DNA of 29,292 nt, taken from positions 1 through 29,292 of the forward strand of contig CAYLYP010000037.1 in the NCBI GenBank assembly GCA_964387795.1. Direction: 5' to 3'. The stretch comes from CAYLYP01 sp964387795. Lineage in GTDB: Bacteria > Bacteroidota > Bacteroidia > Bacteroidales > UBA7960. Below, one piece after another: positions 1 to 9,223 of the stretch. A program made the translations under genes and the position numbers. Positions within the stretch are counted from its first letter, which is position 1. Each line of letters opens with the position of its first letter. The notes below the pieces were generated by a model that saw only the letters and a program-made list of their open reading frames with translations, was not told where the DNA came from and searched no databases.

Positions 1-1775
1 CCTCCATCAAGAGAAAAGCCTACAGGTATAACAGCAGGGCTGGCCAATGCCCCAAAGTTTTTAACGACAACAGTCACCTCTTCCTGTGAGCTTAAGCCAC
101 ACTGGCCATTGGGGTTTAACCAACCTATAACCCCTACGTCTTTTGTAACATAATCCCCTGTAACAACGAGGTTATCAATATTCCAACCGCTATAATTATC
201 ATTAAAATCGGTTGGGCCTAATGTAAAACGGAACCTTGCATTTGATTTTCGGTTTATTGGTTTAAGAGGTACGGTCTGTTGGTTCCATGCATTAGCAATG
301 TTAAAACTCTGGTTAGTCCAAACAGTTTGCCAGGTAGCCCCTTCATCATAAGAAACCTGAATATTCGCCTTATCAGTAATCTCAATATTAAGCCATCTGT
401 GAAAACGCAAAGTTACATTGGTATAATAAAAGCAATCCATTGCAGGGGAGATTGCATAATACTCATTTTCGAGCAAGCCAGGTTCATAATCACCCGGGTA
501 CTCACCTAATCCGGTAAGGTCAGTTCCTAAAATTGTATCACCATTATAAGCAACAAGAGGATCTGCCCCCCCTGATGAACCCCCAAGCCCTTCCGGTACA
601 TTCCTTTCCCACTCCCCATTAATAATCCAGCCTTTATTTGATTCAAAATCATCTTCAAAGAGTGTTTCATAGATTACCCTTGAACCATCAGGACTCTGAT
701 TAACAGACGGATATAAAGTATCGTTTATCAATACTGTTTTAGCAAGGATTTGAGCATCTGCAAAATTTCCATGAGTAGCTGTTGGGGAAATATCAAAACT
801 AACCCAATAATACGAGTACCCGGTTGGTAATAATCTATCTAAGCCATTAAATGTAGCAACACCCCCCACAAATGATACTCCAGAACCTAACTGGACAGGG
901 TTTGAGAATGCATCACCAGTTGTAGCCCAAAGCTTAACTCCATTGGGAGAGATATCATTATCATTGGTATTTAAACTTTTCACCTTAAAAGACTCCAGCA
1001 CACAAGTGCCCTGGTTCCCAAAGACCCTGACTTCCGACTGAAGGATTAAATTATTTGATGAGCCAGTAGAAACATATTCAGTACTGGCTTGTTTTGTTTG
1101 AAATTTTGTTACAAATCTGGGGACATATCCTGTTTCTGTAATCTTTATCTCATCAATGCAAACACCCATTCCATAGCCGTTAATGCCTTCAAAAGCAATA
1201 TAATATGTAGGACTGCCATTGGGGAGGGGGATAACCCTTTCTGTCCATTCGGGAGTTTCATTCAGATATTCTGCTAATAGAACCCATGGAGCACTTTCAC
1301 TTGTCTTGTAATAGACCTTTAACCTATCAAGTTCCTCATTAGAGGCCCATACGTTTTGGGCATGCCAAAAAGTTAGCTCAGGAAACACAACAAATTCAAG
1401 ATCTAAAGGAGGGGTAACAAGTTTGGTTACTTCCTGCCCAAGACTTTGATATTGAAATACAGCATTATAATTCCCAAAAGCAGCTGTATCAGGATCACCA
1501 ATGACACCTGGGGATATTAATCCGGCACCTGTCCTGACATCCCAGTTAATCGTTCCCTGAACATATAAATTTTGCCAGGAAAGAGGCAATGACCCGCTTT
1601 CAAAACCTTCAGAGAAAACGATATTTTGGGAATGCAAAGGTTTTGTAAATAATGTAATAAACATTATAAAACAAAAGCTGGCAAACTTTACTGATTTTGG
1701 AATAATAACATAAACCATTTTTCCAGGAAACCTGTTCAACATTGGTTTTATCTTATTGATATACTGTGTCTTCAT
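1..1775 (-). CDS. Partial secreted multidomain surface protein (choice-of-anchor J / BNR_assoc_N domains)
   Basis: I translated the minus strand from an ATG at 1775-1773; the frame stays open for about 591 codons to the left edge, so the 3' end is outside the window. The N-terminus has basic residues and a hydrophobic stretch ending in PLHSQ, consistent with a signal peptide. Next comes a jelly-roll domain of choice-of-anchor J/Cleaved_Adhesin type (FESGSLPLSWQN near residues 55-66; a CIDEIKIT end near 210), then a segment resembling the BNR-repeat neuraminidase N-terminal domain (TYVSTGSS-like start, ending YYWVSFDISPTATHGN-like), then a second choice-of-anchor J domain (FEDDFESNKGW; end GWNIDNLVVTGDY), then the start of a CARDB-like domain (DVGVIGWLNPNGQCG). 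Bacteroidetes proteins of this build are often T9SS cargo with a C-terminal sorting domain, which cannot be seen here. It is divergent from the PKD adhesin. Substrate or ligand unknown. Confident that it is coding and secreted; domain names are from pattern memory. Confidence 0.85.
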   Translation of the reverse strand, partial: MKTQYINKIKPMLNRFPGKMVYVIIPKSVKFASFCFIMFITLFTKPLHSQNIVFSEGFESGSLPLSWQNLYVQGTINWDVRTGAGLISPGVIGDPDTAAFGNYNAVFQYQSLGQEVTKLVTPPLDLEFVVFPELTFWHAQNVWASNEELDRLKVYYKTSESAPWVLLAEYLNETPEWTERVIPLPNGSPTYYIAFEGINGYGMGVCIDEIKITETGYVPRFVTKFQTKQASTEYVSTGSSNNLILQSEVRVFGNQGTCVLESFKVKSLNTNDNDISPNGVKLWATTGDAFSNPVQLGSGVSFVGGVATFNGLDRLLPTGYSYYWVSFDISPTATHGNFADAQILAKTVLINDTLYPSVNQSPDGSRVIYETLFEDDFESNKGWIINGEWERNVPEGLGGSSGGADPLVAYNGDTILGTDLTGLGEYPGDYEPGLLENEYYAISPAMDCFYYTNVTLRFHRWLNIEITDKANIQVSYDEGATWQTVWTNQSFNIANAWNQQTVPLKPINRKSNARFRFTLGPTDFNDNYSGWNIDNLVVTGDYVTKDVGVIGWLNPNGQCGLSSQEEVTVVVKNFGALASPAVIPVGFSLDG

Positions 1776-2172
1776 GATGATTTGATATCAAATTTGGGCC
1801 ATTAAAACAAACAGAAAAAAACAATTATAAAGGTACTCAATGCAAAAAGGAAAATCATGGGTAAATACCAGCAATTTTTACTGTAGAAAACGCCCTTAAG
1901 GAACCGTATAAATCACTCATTTGTTTGATGTCAAAATGTAATTAATATTATACCAGAAAACCAGCTTTGCAATATCAGCAAAATCAACGCTTTTGTCTAA
2001 GTTTTTCGAGAGTTTGAAATACACTGTTTTTTTTACGGAAAACGAAGCAAAAATACCGGTGTTTTAACCTGTTTTTTTCGGGGGAAATTGCTGATTTAAA
2101 GGGCAACAGGAAGGTTGTAATTTTGTTATGGAAAATGAAGAAGAACTGCCTCAAAGGCTAACGGATGAAAAA
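1776..2172. other. AT-rich divergent intergenic region
   Basis: This gap lies between two divergently transcribed surface-protein genes. It is AT-rich with several T and A runs. The only clear signal is the TAnnTTTG match at 2118-2125 that serves the plus-strand adhesin. I found no perfect TAnnTTTG for the minus-strand gene and no RNA-like structure. Confidence 0.5.
2095..2125 (+). promoter_or_regulatory. Candidate Bacteroidetes promoter of the PKD adhesin
   Basis: TAATTTTG at 2118-2125 matches the Bacteroidetes -7 consensus TAnnTTTG exactly. TTTA at 2095-2098 is a 3-of-4 match to the -33 TTTG, with a 19-base spacer. Transcription would start near 2132, which lies downstream of the ATG at 2128 and about 40 bases before the ATG at 2173. 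It therefore argues for the later start codon. Short motifs of this kind occur by chance in AT-rich DNA, so this is a candidate only. Confidence 0.45.
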
Positions 2173-5100
2173 ATGAAAAAGTTTACAGTTATATTGGTTT
2201 TGTTACTTACAATGATAAACAAGGTATCCTGGTCACAAACAGATACCGAGTTTTGGTTTGTAGCACCAGAAGTAACTTATGGGCATAATTTCCCTGGAGG
2301 TATTCCAGCCGTTATTCGTTTGGCAACCTTAGACCTTCCAAGCCAGGTTATCGTAACTATGCCTGCCAATGCTTACAATCCTGTAACCAATCCTAATGGA
2401 TTTGTTCCTGATACTGTAAATATCCCTGCCAACTCAACAGCAAACGTTGATGTATCAAAATACATAAGAATTCTTGGTGTTACAGGAGAACCCGGTGAAG
2501 TTAACCAATTAGAAAATAAACCACTTACCCCCAGCGGGATTAATGGTTTTGGAATCCATATTACAGCTTCAACACGTATCACTGCTTATTATGAAATAAG
2601 CAACATTTACAATAACGACATCTGGGCACTTAAAGGCCGCAATGCACTTGGAACAGAATTCTTCACCCCTTTCCAGACCCATGGGAACAATGGTTCTTAT
2701 ACTCCTAAACCCTATTCCGCTATTGATATCGTAGCCACTGAAGACAATACCGTTGTAACCATAACCCCATCAAAAGATGCGAGTTATGGAAGCCTTCAAA
2801 CACTGGCCCCTGCAGGAATGCCTTTAACAATTACTTTACAGAGGGGACAGACATTTAGTTTATATCCAAAAAACGCAAGTCAGCATAAAGCAAACAGGCT
2901 TTCAGGCACCCGGATTGTTTCAAATAAAAACATAGCTGTAAGCATAAAAGATGACTCCATTGATCACAGTTCTGGAACCTGTAAAGACATCATCGGTGAT
3001 CAGTTAGTCCCTACCAATATTATTGGAACAGATTACATAGTTATTAAGAGTCACCTTGACAATAACGATCATATTTATATCCTGGCAACACAAAATGGAA
3101 CAAATATCTATCTGGATGGGGTATATAAGACCACCCTTAATGCAGGTCAGCAGTACTATTACATGCAAACTGCAACAAATCCTATTGTTCACGTTTCAAC
3201 ATCAAATGATCCTGCCATATTAGGGAAACCCATATATGTGATGCATGTTGGAGGTTTTGGTTGTGAGCAGGGAGCTGCAATACTACCTCCTATCAATATT
3301 TGTACTGGCAGCACCCAGGTGGCATTTACAAGATCCAACAGCAATAATTTCTACCTTAACCTTATGGTAAGAAATGGTGCAGAAGACGGTTTTTTATTAG
3401 ATGGAGCCCCAACAACATTGATAAACCCTGTTGCTTTTACCCCTATTGCCGGTACAAGTTGGAGCGCAATAAGGCTTGGCCCTTTTACTACAACTCAAAT
3501 CGCAGTTTCACAACACCTGCTTTCAAATTCCAAGGACATTTTCCATTTAGGAATTGTAAATGGTGGTGGGTCAATTGGATGTATGTATGGATATTTCTCA
3601 GACTACAATGAAGTTGAAGTAGCAGGCTTAATTGCCGGAACCAATTCCCCAATTATAAAAGCCTGTTATGGCAGCCCGGTTCAGTTGGTGGCATCGGGTG
3701 GAACAAACTATACCTGGAATCCCTCAACATTCCTTGACAATCCGTATATTTCCACACCGGTTGCGATGCCAACCCATACTATTAAATATACTGTAACAGT
3801 AAGCGGAGCCTGCAATATGGTTGACTCTGCAAGTGTTACTGTGCTGGTGTCCAATCCGGTACAGGCAATGTTTACAACTGACAAAGTTGATGGTTGTGCC
3901 CCTATTGATGTAACAATTAACAACCATTCAATAGGCATCACCAATTATAGTTGGAGATATGGAGATGGCCAGACTTCTACCACCAATGCATCATCACAGG
4001 TACATACATACACAAACACAGGCACCACTCCATTATCAAGGACTTTAATGCTTGTAGGCCGTAACCCTTATGCCTGTCGTGACACAATGGAAACAGTCAT
4101 CACAGTGAGACCAGAAATAGAAGCTATTGCCAGTGCAAACATTATTTCAGGTTGCGCTCCCCTTCAGGTTGATTTTTCAAATGCATCCAAAGGCGCTAAT
4201 GCTTATCTGTGGGAATTTGGGGATGGTTCATCTTCCACCGAAGAAGCCCCTGTTTATACATTTCACAATCAAACAAACCAGCCAATAAACTATACTGTAA
4301 AGCTACACGCCCGTTCTGAATTTAACTGTGAACATTCAGACTCGTTGGTAATCACTGTGCTTCCTTATGTAAAAGCAAACTTTGGATTTGACCCCAGTGA
4401 GGTCTGCCATCCTTATAATGCAAATATTATCAATAACTCTTATGGGGCAGGTAATTTCATTTGGAATTTTGGTGATGGCAGTCCAATCTCAAATACCCAG
4501 GACAGTCTTATACCCCACCTGTATGAAAACTACGGAAATGCACCTGAAACATTTACTGTTGGCCTGATCATAGAAAGCCCTTATGGTTGTCATGACACCT
4601 TATTCAAAGACCTTACCGTATTCCCTTATATTAAGTCTGACTTTACAGCAGATGTGATTGAAGGTTGCAACCCTCTTCAGGTTGAATTTTCAGACCTTTC
4701 TGTTGGCGCATCATCCTACCTTTGGGATTTCGACAGCGATCAGGGCACATCATCATTACCAAGTCCAGTTTTTACTTTTGAAAACCCTGATACTAAAAAG
4801 ATAAGGGAGTTTGATGTAACATTACTTGTAAGCAACGAGTGGGGCTGTACTGACCAAAAAGAACTACAGATTTCTGTTTACCCAAGGATCAATGCTGAGT
4901 TTGCTTTCGACTCAAGCGCTCATTGTTCTCCTTACAATTTGGAAATTTCCAATCAAAGCGAAGGTGTTACTACTTATAGCTGGGATTTTGGTGATGGAAG
5001 TTTTTCAAATGACACCACAAGCCTTTTGTATCACACTTACAACAACACATCCAATATCCCTCAAAACTACACTGTAGGACTTATTGCCACAAATGATTTT

Positions 5101-8016
5101 GGGTGTACCGATACCATGGAACAAGATCTTGTAGTTTACCCACAGGTAGTTGCAAGTTTTGAAGTCCAAACATCAGGCTGCCAGCCATTGGAAGTTGAAT
5201 TTGAAAACACAAGCAGCAATGCCGGGCAGCACCTATGGAACTTTGGAGATGGGAGTGCTTCTTCTGATTTAAACCCATCACACATATATTATAATAACAG
5301 CGTTTCTCAGGATACTTCCTTTACAGCTATATTATCAGTTGCTTCAGAATTTGGATGCCATTCCACATTCTCAAGGGATATAAGAGTATTTCCTAAACCA
5401 AAATCACATTTTGAAGTTGAAAACAGCCCTGGATGTGCCCCTCTACCCGTTGACTTTTTGAATTTAAGCCAGGGAGCATTAGTAAGTAACTGGTTTTATG
5501 GCGATGGTTCATCAGCCAACGACAGCAATATGCTTTCCAATCAGCATGTATATAACAATGATGGGGAGTCATCGCTTGATTATGAGGTAAGCCTTGTAGT
5601 ATTAAACTACTACGAATGTGCTGACACATCTTCACGTGTAGTCACAGTATTTCCTGAAATTCATGCTTCATTTGATTTAAATGTAGTTGAAGGATGTAAC
5701 CCCTTAGAAGTCGAGCTTCAAAACTTCTCTCACGGGGCTTCAGCAGCGCTACCTTATAATTGGAGTTATGGTGATGGAGATGAATCTACCTCACTTGACA
5801 TCATTCACGGTCATACATTTAATAATTTCAGTCATACTGAAGTAAAAGAATTTGAAATAACACTTAATGCATTCTCTTCTTTTGGATGTAAAAGTGAAAT
5901 AACTAAAACCGTAAAAGTTTATCCTGTTCCTGATGCGGTATTTAATACAAGCATCCAGGCAGCTTGTTCTCCCGCAGAGGTTCAATATACAAACAGTTCT
6001 TCAGGTGCAAATTCTTATTCATGGACATTTGGTGACGGAGGAAGTGCAAACAGTATACAGGCAGCCCATGTTTATAACAACCCTGCCAATAACCCCCCTG
6101 CACAGTATCAGACAAAACTTATTGCTACTAATCAATATGGATGTCAGGACTCTTTGGTGAAAAACTTAACCATTTTCCCTGATATTGAAGCAGCATTTGA
6201 AATGAATGCTTCTGGTTGCCATCCTTTAGATGTAAACTTTGTAAACTTATCTCAAGGTGCCCAATCCTATACCTGGACACTTGGAGATGGCAATTACACA
6301 AATGAACCTGAACCCCTTAACACTTATGTCAACAATAGCTTCACAGATATATTGACATATCAGGTATCATTACAAACCTCATCTGTTTATGGATGTTCTG
6401 ACCAGATAAGCAAAACCATTGAAGTATATCCTGTTCCTCAGACAAGCTTCACTACCGAACTTTCTGAAGGCTGCTCTCCCCTCAATATCCCAATCACCAA
6501 CCAATCAGTTGGGGTAACCCAATACGATTGGAATTTCGGGAATGGCAACAGCACCAATTCTTTCCAAAATTACACACATCAGTATAGTAACCTTGAGGAT
6601 AACCCATTAAGTTTTGTTATAAACCTGAATGGAAGCAATCAATATGGCTGTTCTTCTCAAATAAGCAAAACAATAAATGTTTACCCGGAAGTAAGTGCAG
6701 ATTTTTCAACAGATGACAACATTTTCAAAGGCTGCACCCCTTTTATGCCAAACTTCGTCAACCACTCACAAAGAGCATCTATTTATACCTGGGATTTTGG
6801 AACAGGGACAACTTCTACCAATACAAACCCTTCACACATGTTTATAACACTGCCTGCTATTGACTCTGTCTATACTGTCAGCCTCTTATCAAAATCTGTA
6901 TATGGGTGCTCTGATACAATCCTCAAAGAAGTAACCGTATATCCTCAACCATCTGCTGATTTTCATGCAACCCCTTATGTCCAGACTTACCCTGAGACTA
7001 CAATTACTCTTAACAACCAAAGTATTCCTGGCAACTGGACATATTCATGGAATATGGGCGATGGGACACAATATGAAACCCAATCAAACCAACCAATTTC
7101 CCATACCTATAATTGGCCTGAAAATGATTACGCCACACAGATTTATACTGTTAACCTGAACGTTAGCAACGGATATTGCTCTGACACCATCTCTCAGAAA
7201 GTAACTATTAAAGCCCCATTCCCATTAGTAGGATTTCTTCCTGCTGATGAAGGATGTCCTCCATTTGATGTTCAGTTTGTAAACAATTCAATTTATGGAA
7301 AAGAATATCATTGGGATTTTGGAGATGGCAGCACTTCACAGGAAAAAGATCCTCAGCATGTATTTACTGATCCAGGGGTTTATAATGTAAAACTCATGGT
7401 GATTGCAGAAGGAGGCGTTGACTCAGCATACCAGCAGATCATTGTTCATAGTCCTCCGGTTGTAGATTTCCGTTTAGAAAGCGAATCTGTTCAATTGCCA
7501 TTCGAACCTATAAAGACCATCAACCTTTCAAGTCTTGGCAGTTATTATGAATGGCACTTTGGGGATGGAACCATCTCCTATGAAAAAGAGCCCGTTCATT
7601 ATTACCAAACTAATGGAACATATGATATCACTCTTATTGTTGGTTCAGATACAGAACCAATGTGTTATGCCCAAAAAACCATTCAGGGTGCAGCCATTGC
7701 AGAAGAACCATGCAGGATGATTTTCCCTAATGCCTTTATCCCTGATCAAAACGGACCTTCAGGCGGCAAATATGTTCCAAACGATCCTTCTAATACAATA
7801 TTCTTTCCAATCCATGAAGGTGTAAGCGAATACAGGCTTGAAATATACAACCGTTGGGGAGAAAGGATATTCGTAAGTGAAGATGTAAGTATCGGATGGG
7901 ATGGATATTTCAATGGAAAGCTTTGCCCAATGGATGTATATGTCTGGAAAGTATGGGCAACATGCTACGGAGGAGGAAAAATAAATCAAATGGGAGATGT
8001 AACCCTATACCGTTAA
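2173..8016 (+). CDS. Giant T9SS-secreted surface adhesin: IgGFc-binding-like N-terminus, 15 PKD repeats, CHU_C sorting domain
   Basis: The frame is open from an ATG at 2128, giving 1962 codons, but I prefer the ATG at 2173 (codon 16). It begins a classical signal peptide (MKKFTVILVLLLTMINKVSW then SQ), and the promoter-like TAnnTTTG would start transcription after 2128. Residue numbers below count from 2128. Residues about 40-500 resemble the IgGFc-binding protein N-terminal family (YSAIDIVATEDNTVVTITPS; IVSNKNIAVSIKDDS; PIYVMHVGGFGCEQGAAILPP). About 510-573 is an Ig-like domain. About 575-1850 holds 15 PKD domains, most with a W-x-F/Y-GDG core and a GC..P / GC-x-D cysteine pair. The last 100 residues (CRMIFPNAFIPD, IYNRWGERIF, GWDGYFNG) are the gliding-motility-associated CHU_C domain, a type B T9SS sorting signal. 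The protein should be exported and tethered at the surface as an adhesin; the ligand is unknown. The gene is followed after 84 bases by a PorP/SprF gene, as for the sprB-sprF pair of gliding flavobacteria. Confidence 0.93.
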   Translation: MKKFTVILVLLLTMINKVSWSQTDTEFWFVAPEVTYGHNFPGGIPAVIRLATLDLPSQVIVTMPANAYNPVTNPNGFVPDTVNIPANSTANVDVSKYIRILGVTGEPGEVNQLENKPLTPSGINGFGIHITASTRITAYYEISNIYNNDIWALKGRNALGTEFFTPFQTHGNNGSYTPKPYSAIDIVATEDNTVVTITPSKDASYGSLQTLAPAGMPLTITLQRGQTFSLYPKNASQHKANRLSGTRIVSNKNIAVSIKDDSIDHSSGTCKDIIGDQLVPTNIIGTDYIVIKSHLDNNDHIYILATQNGTNIYLDGVYKTTLNAGQQYYYMQTATNPIVHVSTSNDPAILGKPIYVMHVGGFGCEQGAAILPPINICTGSTQVAFTRSNSNNFYLNLMVRNGAEDGFLLDGAPTTLINPVAFTPIAGTSWSAIRLGPFTTTQIAVSQHLLSNSKDIFHLGIVNGGGSIGCMYGYFSDYNEVEVAGLIAGTNSPIIKACYGSPVQLVASGGTNYTWNPSTFLDNPYISTPVAMPTHTIKYTVTVSGACNMVDSASVTVLVSNPVQAMFTTDKVDGCAPIDVTINNHSIGITNYSWRYGDGQTSTTNASSQVHTYTNTGTTPLSRTLMLVGRNPYACRDTMETVITVRPEIEAIASANIISGCAPLQVDFSNASKGANAYLWEFGDGSSSTEEAPVYTFHNQTNQPINYTVKLHARSEFNCEHSDSLVITVLPYVKANFGFDPSEVCHPYNANIINNSYGAGNFIWNFGDGSPISNTQDSLIPHLYENYGNAPETFTVGLIIESPYGCHDTLFKDLTVFPYIKSDFTADVIEGCNPLQVEFSDLSVGASSYLWDFDSDQGTSSLPSPVFTFENPDTKKIREFDVTLLVSNEWGCTDQKELQISVYPRINAEFAFDSSAHCSPYNLEISNQSEGVTTYSWDFGDGSFSNDTTSLLYHTYNNTSNIPQNYTVGLIATNDFGCTDTMEQDLVVYPQVVASFEVQTSGCQPLEVEFENTSSNAGQHLWNFGDGSASSDLNPSHIYYNNSVSQDTSFTAILSVASEFGCHSTFSRDIRVFPKPKSHFEVENSPGCAPLPVDFLNLSQGALVSNWFYGDGSSANDSNMLSNQHVYNNDGESSLDYEVSLVVLNYYECADTSSRVVTVFPEIHASFDLNVVEGCNPLEVELQNFSHGASAALPYNWSYGDGDESTSLDIIHGHTFNNFSHTEVKEFEITLNAFSSFGCKSEITKTVKVYPVPDAVFNTSIQAACSPAEVQYTNSSSGANSYSWTFGDGGSANSIQAAHVYNNPANNPPAQYQTKLIATNQYGCQDSLVKNLTIFPDIEAAFEMNASGCHPLDVNFVNLSQGAQSYTWTLGDGNYTNEPEPLNTYVNNSFTDILTYQVSLQTSSVYGCSDQISKTIEVYPVPQTSFTTELSEGCSPLNIPITNQSVGVTQYDWNFGNGNSTNSFQNYTHQYSNLEDNPLSFVINLNGSNQYGCSSQISKTINVYPEVSADFSTDDNIFKGCTPFMPNFVNHSQRASIYTWDFGTGTTSTNTNPSHMFITLPAIDSVYTVSLLSKSVYGCSDTILKEVTVYPQPSADFHATPYVQTYPETTITLNNQSIPGNWTYSWNMGDGTQYETQSNQPISHTYNWPENDYATQIYTVNLNVSNGYCSDTISQKVTIKAPFPLVGFLPADEGCPPFDVQFVNNSIYGKEYHWDFGDGSTSQEKDPQHVFTDPGVYNVKLMVIAEGGVDSAYQQIIVHSPPVVDFRLESESVQLPFEPIKTINLSSLGSYYEWHFGDGTISYEKEPVHYYQTNGTYDITLIVGSDTEPMCYAQKTIQGAAIAEEPCRMIFPNAFIPDQNGPSGGKYVPNDPSNTIFFPIHEGVSEYRLEIYNRWGERIFVSEDVSIGWDGYFNGKLCPMDVYVWKVWATCYGGGKINQMGDVTLYR
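3850..7683 (+). repeat. Array of 15 diverged PKD-domain coding repeats (about 85 codons each)
   Basis: Fifteen consecutive PKD modules can be aligned by eye. Each opens with a [YF]P-x-(4)-[FA]-like linker, then a GC-[ASHNQ]-P strand, an NxSxG turn, a W-x-F/Y-G-[DN]-G core, and a closing [YFW]-x-C-x-[DS] strand. The core glycines are degenerate in unit 4 (WDFDSDQG), unit 11 (WNFGNGN) and unit 12 (WDFGTGT). Units 1-12 have both cysteines; unit 13 lacks the first, unit 14 lacks the second, and unit 15 has only the second. The copies differ at nucleotide level, so the array is old rather than freshly duplicated. Confidence 0.85.
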
Positions 8017-8100
8017 AAAATACATAAGTTTAATAACCTGGATTTTCCTGAGCGACAAATAGGCAAAGAGCAAAGGCGAAATCCCCAAACTAAAACAAGG

Positions 8101-9135
8101 ATGAAAACTAAAATTAACATACAATCAAGGATTGCAAAGCTTTCGGCTATATTGTCCATCCTGCTTGCATGTTGGCTCTTTGTAAAAGAAACACAGGCTC
8201 AGGACACCCAATATTCGCAATTTTACGCATCACCACTTTACCTAAGCCCCTCTTTTGCAGGAGGCTCAGATGGTAGCAGGCTTGTCTTAAATTACCGTAA
8301 CCAATGGCCGGAAATCCCAGGCGCTTTTGTAACCTATTCTGTAGGACTTGATCATTACTTCCACAATTATAACAGTGGAGTTGGCCTGTTATTATTTAGG
8401 GATCAGGCTGGCAGCGGAAACCTTGCACTAACATCTGCAAACCTGCTTTATTCATATAACCTTCAGCTTAACCATGAATGGTTCTTCAGGCCAGGAATAA
8501 GCTTTAGTTATGGTCAACGTACTGTTGATTGGGAAAAACAAATTTTTGGGGATCAGCTTTCTTTTAATGCGATTGCCCCCTCTACACTTACCCCAATTCC
8601 TATTGATAAAGTACAATACTTTGATGCTTCTGTTTCAGGACTGGCTTTTTCTGAAACACTTTGGTTCGGCCTTACCGTTGACCATCTTATGACCCCTAAT
8701 CAATCCTTCACTGCTGGTGAAAGTTCAGTCCCAATGAAGTTCTCTGTCTTTGGTGGAAAAAAATTCCCATTTGGTTTTTCACTTGGAAAACTACATGAAG
8801 AAAGTATTTCTATCTCTTATCTATACAAGCGTCAGGACAAATTCAACCAATTCGATTTGGGTGTTTACTGGTCAAAACTCCCCATTTCTGTAGGCTTACT
8901 TTATAGAGGTATCCCAATTTTCAACAATTCTAAAAATGGCTATTTCAATAATGATGCCTTAGTATTGGTTGCAGGTTTAAAGACCGATTACATAAGTTTT
9001 GGATATAGCTATGATTTCACTGTATCAAGATTAAGCACATCCACAGGTGGTTCTCATGAAATATCACTGATATTTCTTTTCAACCAGGGTCCCCCAACAA
9101 AAAAACAGGGCAAGATACCCTGCCCTGATTTTTAA
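8101..9135 (+). CDS. PorP/SprF family type IX secretion-associated outer-membrane protein
   Basis: The product has 344 residues with a signal peptide (hydrophobic residues about 11-28, ending ETQAQ). The N-terminus DTQYSQFYASPLYLSPSFAG is the hallmark of the PorP/SprF family, followed by LNYRNQWP and alternating aromatic beta-strands typical of a membrane barrel. Known members are the T9SS component PorP and SprF, which is needed for secretion of the SprB adhesin. Many Bacteroidetes carry a SprF-like gene directly after each CHU_C-domain adhesin, and that is the arrangement here: the PKD adhesin ends 84 bases upstream with no terminator between. I infer that this protein is the dedicated export or anchoring partner of that adhesin. 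The start is well placed, with AAGG just before the ATG. Confidence 0.9.
   Translation: MKTKINIQSRIAKLSAILSILLACWLFVKETQAQDTQYSQFYASPLYLSPSFAGGSDGSRLVLNYRNQWPEIPGAFVTYSVGLDHYFHNYNSGVGLLLFRDQAGSGNLALTSANLLYSYNLQLNHEWFFRPGISFSYGQRTVDWEKQIFGDQLSFNAIAPSTLTPIPIDKVQYFDASVSGLAFSETLWFGLTVDHLMTPNQSFTAGESSVPMKFSVFGGKKFPFGFSLGKLHEESISISYLYKRQDKFNQFDLGVYWSKLPISVGLLYRGIPIFNNSKNGYFNNDALVLVAGLKTDYISFGYSYDFTVSRLSTSTGGSHEISLIFLFNQGPPTKKQGKIPCPDF
9106..9133 (+). terminator. Intrinsic terminator overlapping the end of the PorP/SprF gene
   Basis: CAGGGCA (9106-9112) and TGCCCTG (9121-9127) form a perfect 7-bp stem with an 8-base loop, followed by ATTTTT. The T tract contributes the first base of the TAA stop codon at 9133, so the terminator lies inside the coding sequence and constrains the C-terminal residues. 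Confidence 0.7.
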
Positions 9136-9175
9136 AAAGATATTTAAGATGCCTATTTGTCCGTTGACAAAGAAC

Positions 9176-9215
9176 CCCGCGATTTGGCTTATGCCATTCG
9201 CGGGTGTTTGTTTTT
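9176..9215. terminator. Second strong hairpin between convergent genes
   Basis: CCCGCGA (9176-9182) pairs perfectly with TCGCGGG (9198-9204); an inner TGGC/GCCA pairing extends the stem. On the plus strand it is followed by TGTTTGTTTTT. It lies between the plus-strand adhesin unit and the convergent peptidase gene, and probably acts as a back-up terminator for the plus strand. The minus-strand side lacks a good T tract. Confidence 0.65.
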
Positions 9216-9223
9216 AAAAAGAA

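Noticed and set aside
3850..7683. Possible recent tandem duplication or satellite repeat
   Set aside because: The periodicity is at protein level (PKD domains); nucleotide copies are strongly diverged.
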